Program-made: the position numbers and the translations under genes
Part shown: piece after piece, positions 62,633 through 64,000 of the stretch
How the letters are laid out: the number at the start of each line of letters is the position of its first letter
Numbering within the stretch: position 1 is the stretch's first letter
The notes under the pieces: model-generated
Seen by the model: the letters and a program-made list of their open reading frames with translations, nothing else
What the model was told of the DNA's origin: nothing
Database searches by the model: none
From: Agarophyton chilense
Taxonomy: Eukaryota > Rhodophyta > Florideophyceae > Gracilariales > Gracilariaceae
Assembly (NCBI GenBank): GCA_030374765.1
Contig: JARGXX010000068.1
Location: forward strand, 1,054,001-1,118,000
Direction: 5' to 3'
DNA: 64,000 bases

Positions 62633-63650
62633 GGTTAGGGTTAGTCGTTCAAACTGTTCTGCTTGTTGGAAAATAGTATTCAGCAATATTGACCGAGCGT
62701 CCTTCTGAATCAACCGCGTGCGAGGCCCAAAAGGCGTGGTGAGAAGAAGAAAGAAGAGAGACAACGTAACTTGCTGAGTCAAAGTTGGGTGGAAGCCTAT
62801 GTGTATCGAGCACGAAGTCTGTGGTACATCTGCCTGAAAAATGAAAGATTGCACGACAATAATCAATAATCCTACCCTGCGATGAATGCGTAACGACAAG
62901 CTAAACGAGCATCCATTGTTTGCACAAACGGTAAAACGTTGTTAAGTACAACGTAATTTTTGTCTATCGCCATTGGTTCCAATTGGAGAAACATTTTTTT
63001 CAGATCTCTCTCTAACAAACAAGCATCACGCTTCTCTTGTTTAGTGCAAACCTTGGAGAAAAAGAATATTTTATTCTGCTTAAGGCGCACGTAACACTCC
63101 GACTTGTACAAGCGCTAAGCATATCAGACCTACTGAGCAACATCGGAGTCGACGCGTGCTTTTTCTGGGCACTAAACTTGGGTACCTTTTGTTTCTTCGT
63201 GGAAGAAACAAAAGGTACTCAAGGTTAGCAACAATACGGAAGCGCTTCGTCCTGGGATTTGTAGTAAATGGTTTGAGGATGAGTGATCTTTAATGAGTGG
63301 CAATGAAAGACAAGCGGACCGGAACATAGAACAAGAGAACGTTTATAGTAACAAACAGACAGGAACTCGGGAACGGGGTGTCTCTGCTCTTCGTGAGCAG
63401 AGGCTCAGACGGGTGCAAGATGTAGCTTGTAAGTGGGACAAAACCACTGCACAATTCGAGGCAGACACGCAACCAAGCGAGCATGCCTAATCGATAAATC
63501 ACGAAGAAGGACTCACAGCCATCATAGTATAGTAGGCGATAACAACATAGGAAGCGATATCGTCCATCACAGAATTCGATACTAGTAAACACAGGATTTA
63601 GTTCAAGTGGCGATATCATACAAAGTAGCCAGAGTTTATACTATTTTCAA
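62633..63650. other. Interval with possible upstream exon, hairpin and LTR-like sequence
   Basis: Possible first-exon sequence of HHE-like copy 2 lies at about 62872-63111 (minus). A 22-bp hairpin lies at 63177-63223. The segment 63290-63650, just downstream of the copia reading frame on the minus strand, contains a TATAAA (63345-63350) and could be 3' LTR, but its ends are not visible. Confidence 0.35.
63177..63223. repeat. Near-perfect 22-bp inverted repeat with 3-base loop
   Basis: Arms at 63177-63198 and 63202-63223 pair over 22 bp with one exception, which becomes a G-U pair in plus-strand RNA. The loop is GTG. The arms contain purine/pyrimidine runs (TTTTGTTTCTTC). It lies between HHE-like copy 2 and the copia fragment. 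Confidence 0.9.
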
Positions 63651-64000
63651 TTAGAGAAATGAAACATAGGGTGCGAGCAGAAATGTAGAAAAACCCCGTT
63701 GTCCAGTCGACTGATCAGAGACGCGTATCTCAGATGATGAATTGTCGATGAGAATAGAGCCGAGGTAGAGCAAAAGCTCTAAGGCGTTGCAAAGAGAGCT
63801 ATCAGGCTTTGTCAGGGGATCAGCCAAGTTAAGTGTTCCTGATATCCAAATCATTCGTGACACATTGTGCGTCTCGAATTTATAACGGATGACGCTTACA
63901 TCGGCACGAATCGACCGATCCGTAGCGTTACGACATATGAATAGTGTGTCAAAAAGGTCTTCAGAGTCGACGACAATCAGTAGAATCCCTTTTAATTCCA
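63651..64000 (-). mobile_element. 3' end of Ty1/copia retrotransposon polyprotein (partial)
   Basis: The minus-strand frame is open from the window edge to the stop at 63651. It reads as the C-terminal part of the copia RNase H domain: VDSEDLFDTL, then RSIRADVSVIRYKFE, then SRMIWISGTLNLADPLTK, matching the D, E and ADxLTK motifs of Ty1/copia elements. The rest of the element lies beyond the right edge. No stop or frameshift is visible in this portion. Confidence 0.85.

Noticed and set aside
62872-63111. Joining the upstream minus-strand frame to HHE-like copy 2
   Set aside because: The best donor (GGGTAGGA) and acceptor (TTTTTCAG) give the wrong phase and an early stop, so no join is proposed.

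Overview
The window looks like nuclear DNA of a photosynthetic eukaryote, most likely a red alga. This is an inference from gene content. There are nucleus-encoded plastid-type genes (ferredoxin:thioredoxin reductase variable chain, plant-type APS reductase, a DUF4079 membrane protein) beside ordinary eukaryotic genes (BiP, DDX1, UTP20, TRAPPC3, NF-YA, L-2-hydroxyglutarate dehydrogenase). Introns are very rare and short: only three could be placed, of 90, 159 and 103 bp. There are also two vanadium-haloperoxidase-like genes. Nothing in the sequence fixes the species.

Layout. 1-5.7 kb: one small cysteine-rich secreted protein in otherwise gene-poor DNA. 5.7-13.1 kb: a hemerythrin/HHE-like protein, an L1-domain nucleolar protein with one intron, and the ER chaperone BiP. 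15.5-19.9 kb: a head-to-head pair of haloperoxidase/PAP2-like secreted enzymes that have both lost the catalytic acid-base histidine. 21-28.3 kb: DUF4079 protein, FTR variable chain, DDX1, and an APS reductase fused to a glutaredoxin. 28.3-33.1 kb: a GC-rich island with an unknown basic protein, TRAPPC3 and NF-YA. 35.6-49.9 kb: L2HGDH, the 2874-residue UTP20, and a PH-domain AGC kinase resembling Akt. 49.9-53.5 kb: a 3.6-kb stretch with no recognisable gene. 53.5-62.6 kb: two tandem paralogues of an unrecognised coiled-coil membrane protein, a PPPDE/PUL protease, a METTL25-like methyltransferase and a second HHE-like gene. The last 350 bases hold the C-terminal end of a Ty1/copia retrotransposon polyprotein running off the edge.

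The genes do not form one pathway. Shared themes are ribosome biogenesis (UTP20, L1-domain protein), the secretory pathway (BiP, TRAPPC3, secreted enzymes, coiled-coil membrane proteins), and plastid redox and sulfur metabolism (FTR, APR). The least described material is three paralogous pairs: the HHE-like proteins, the His-less haloperoxidase-like enzymes, and the coiled-coil/multi-TM proteins. Several promoters carry long C or G homopolymers, two long near-perfect hairpins occur in non-coding DNA, and the palindrome CTAGCTAG recurs only between genes.
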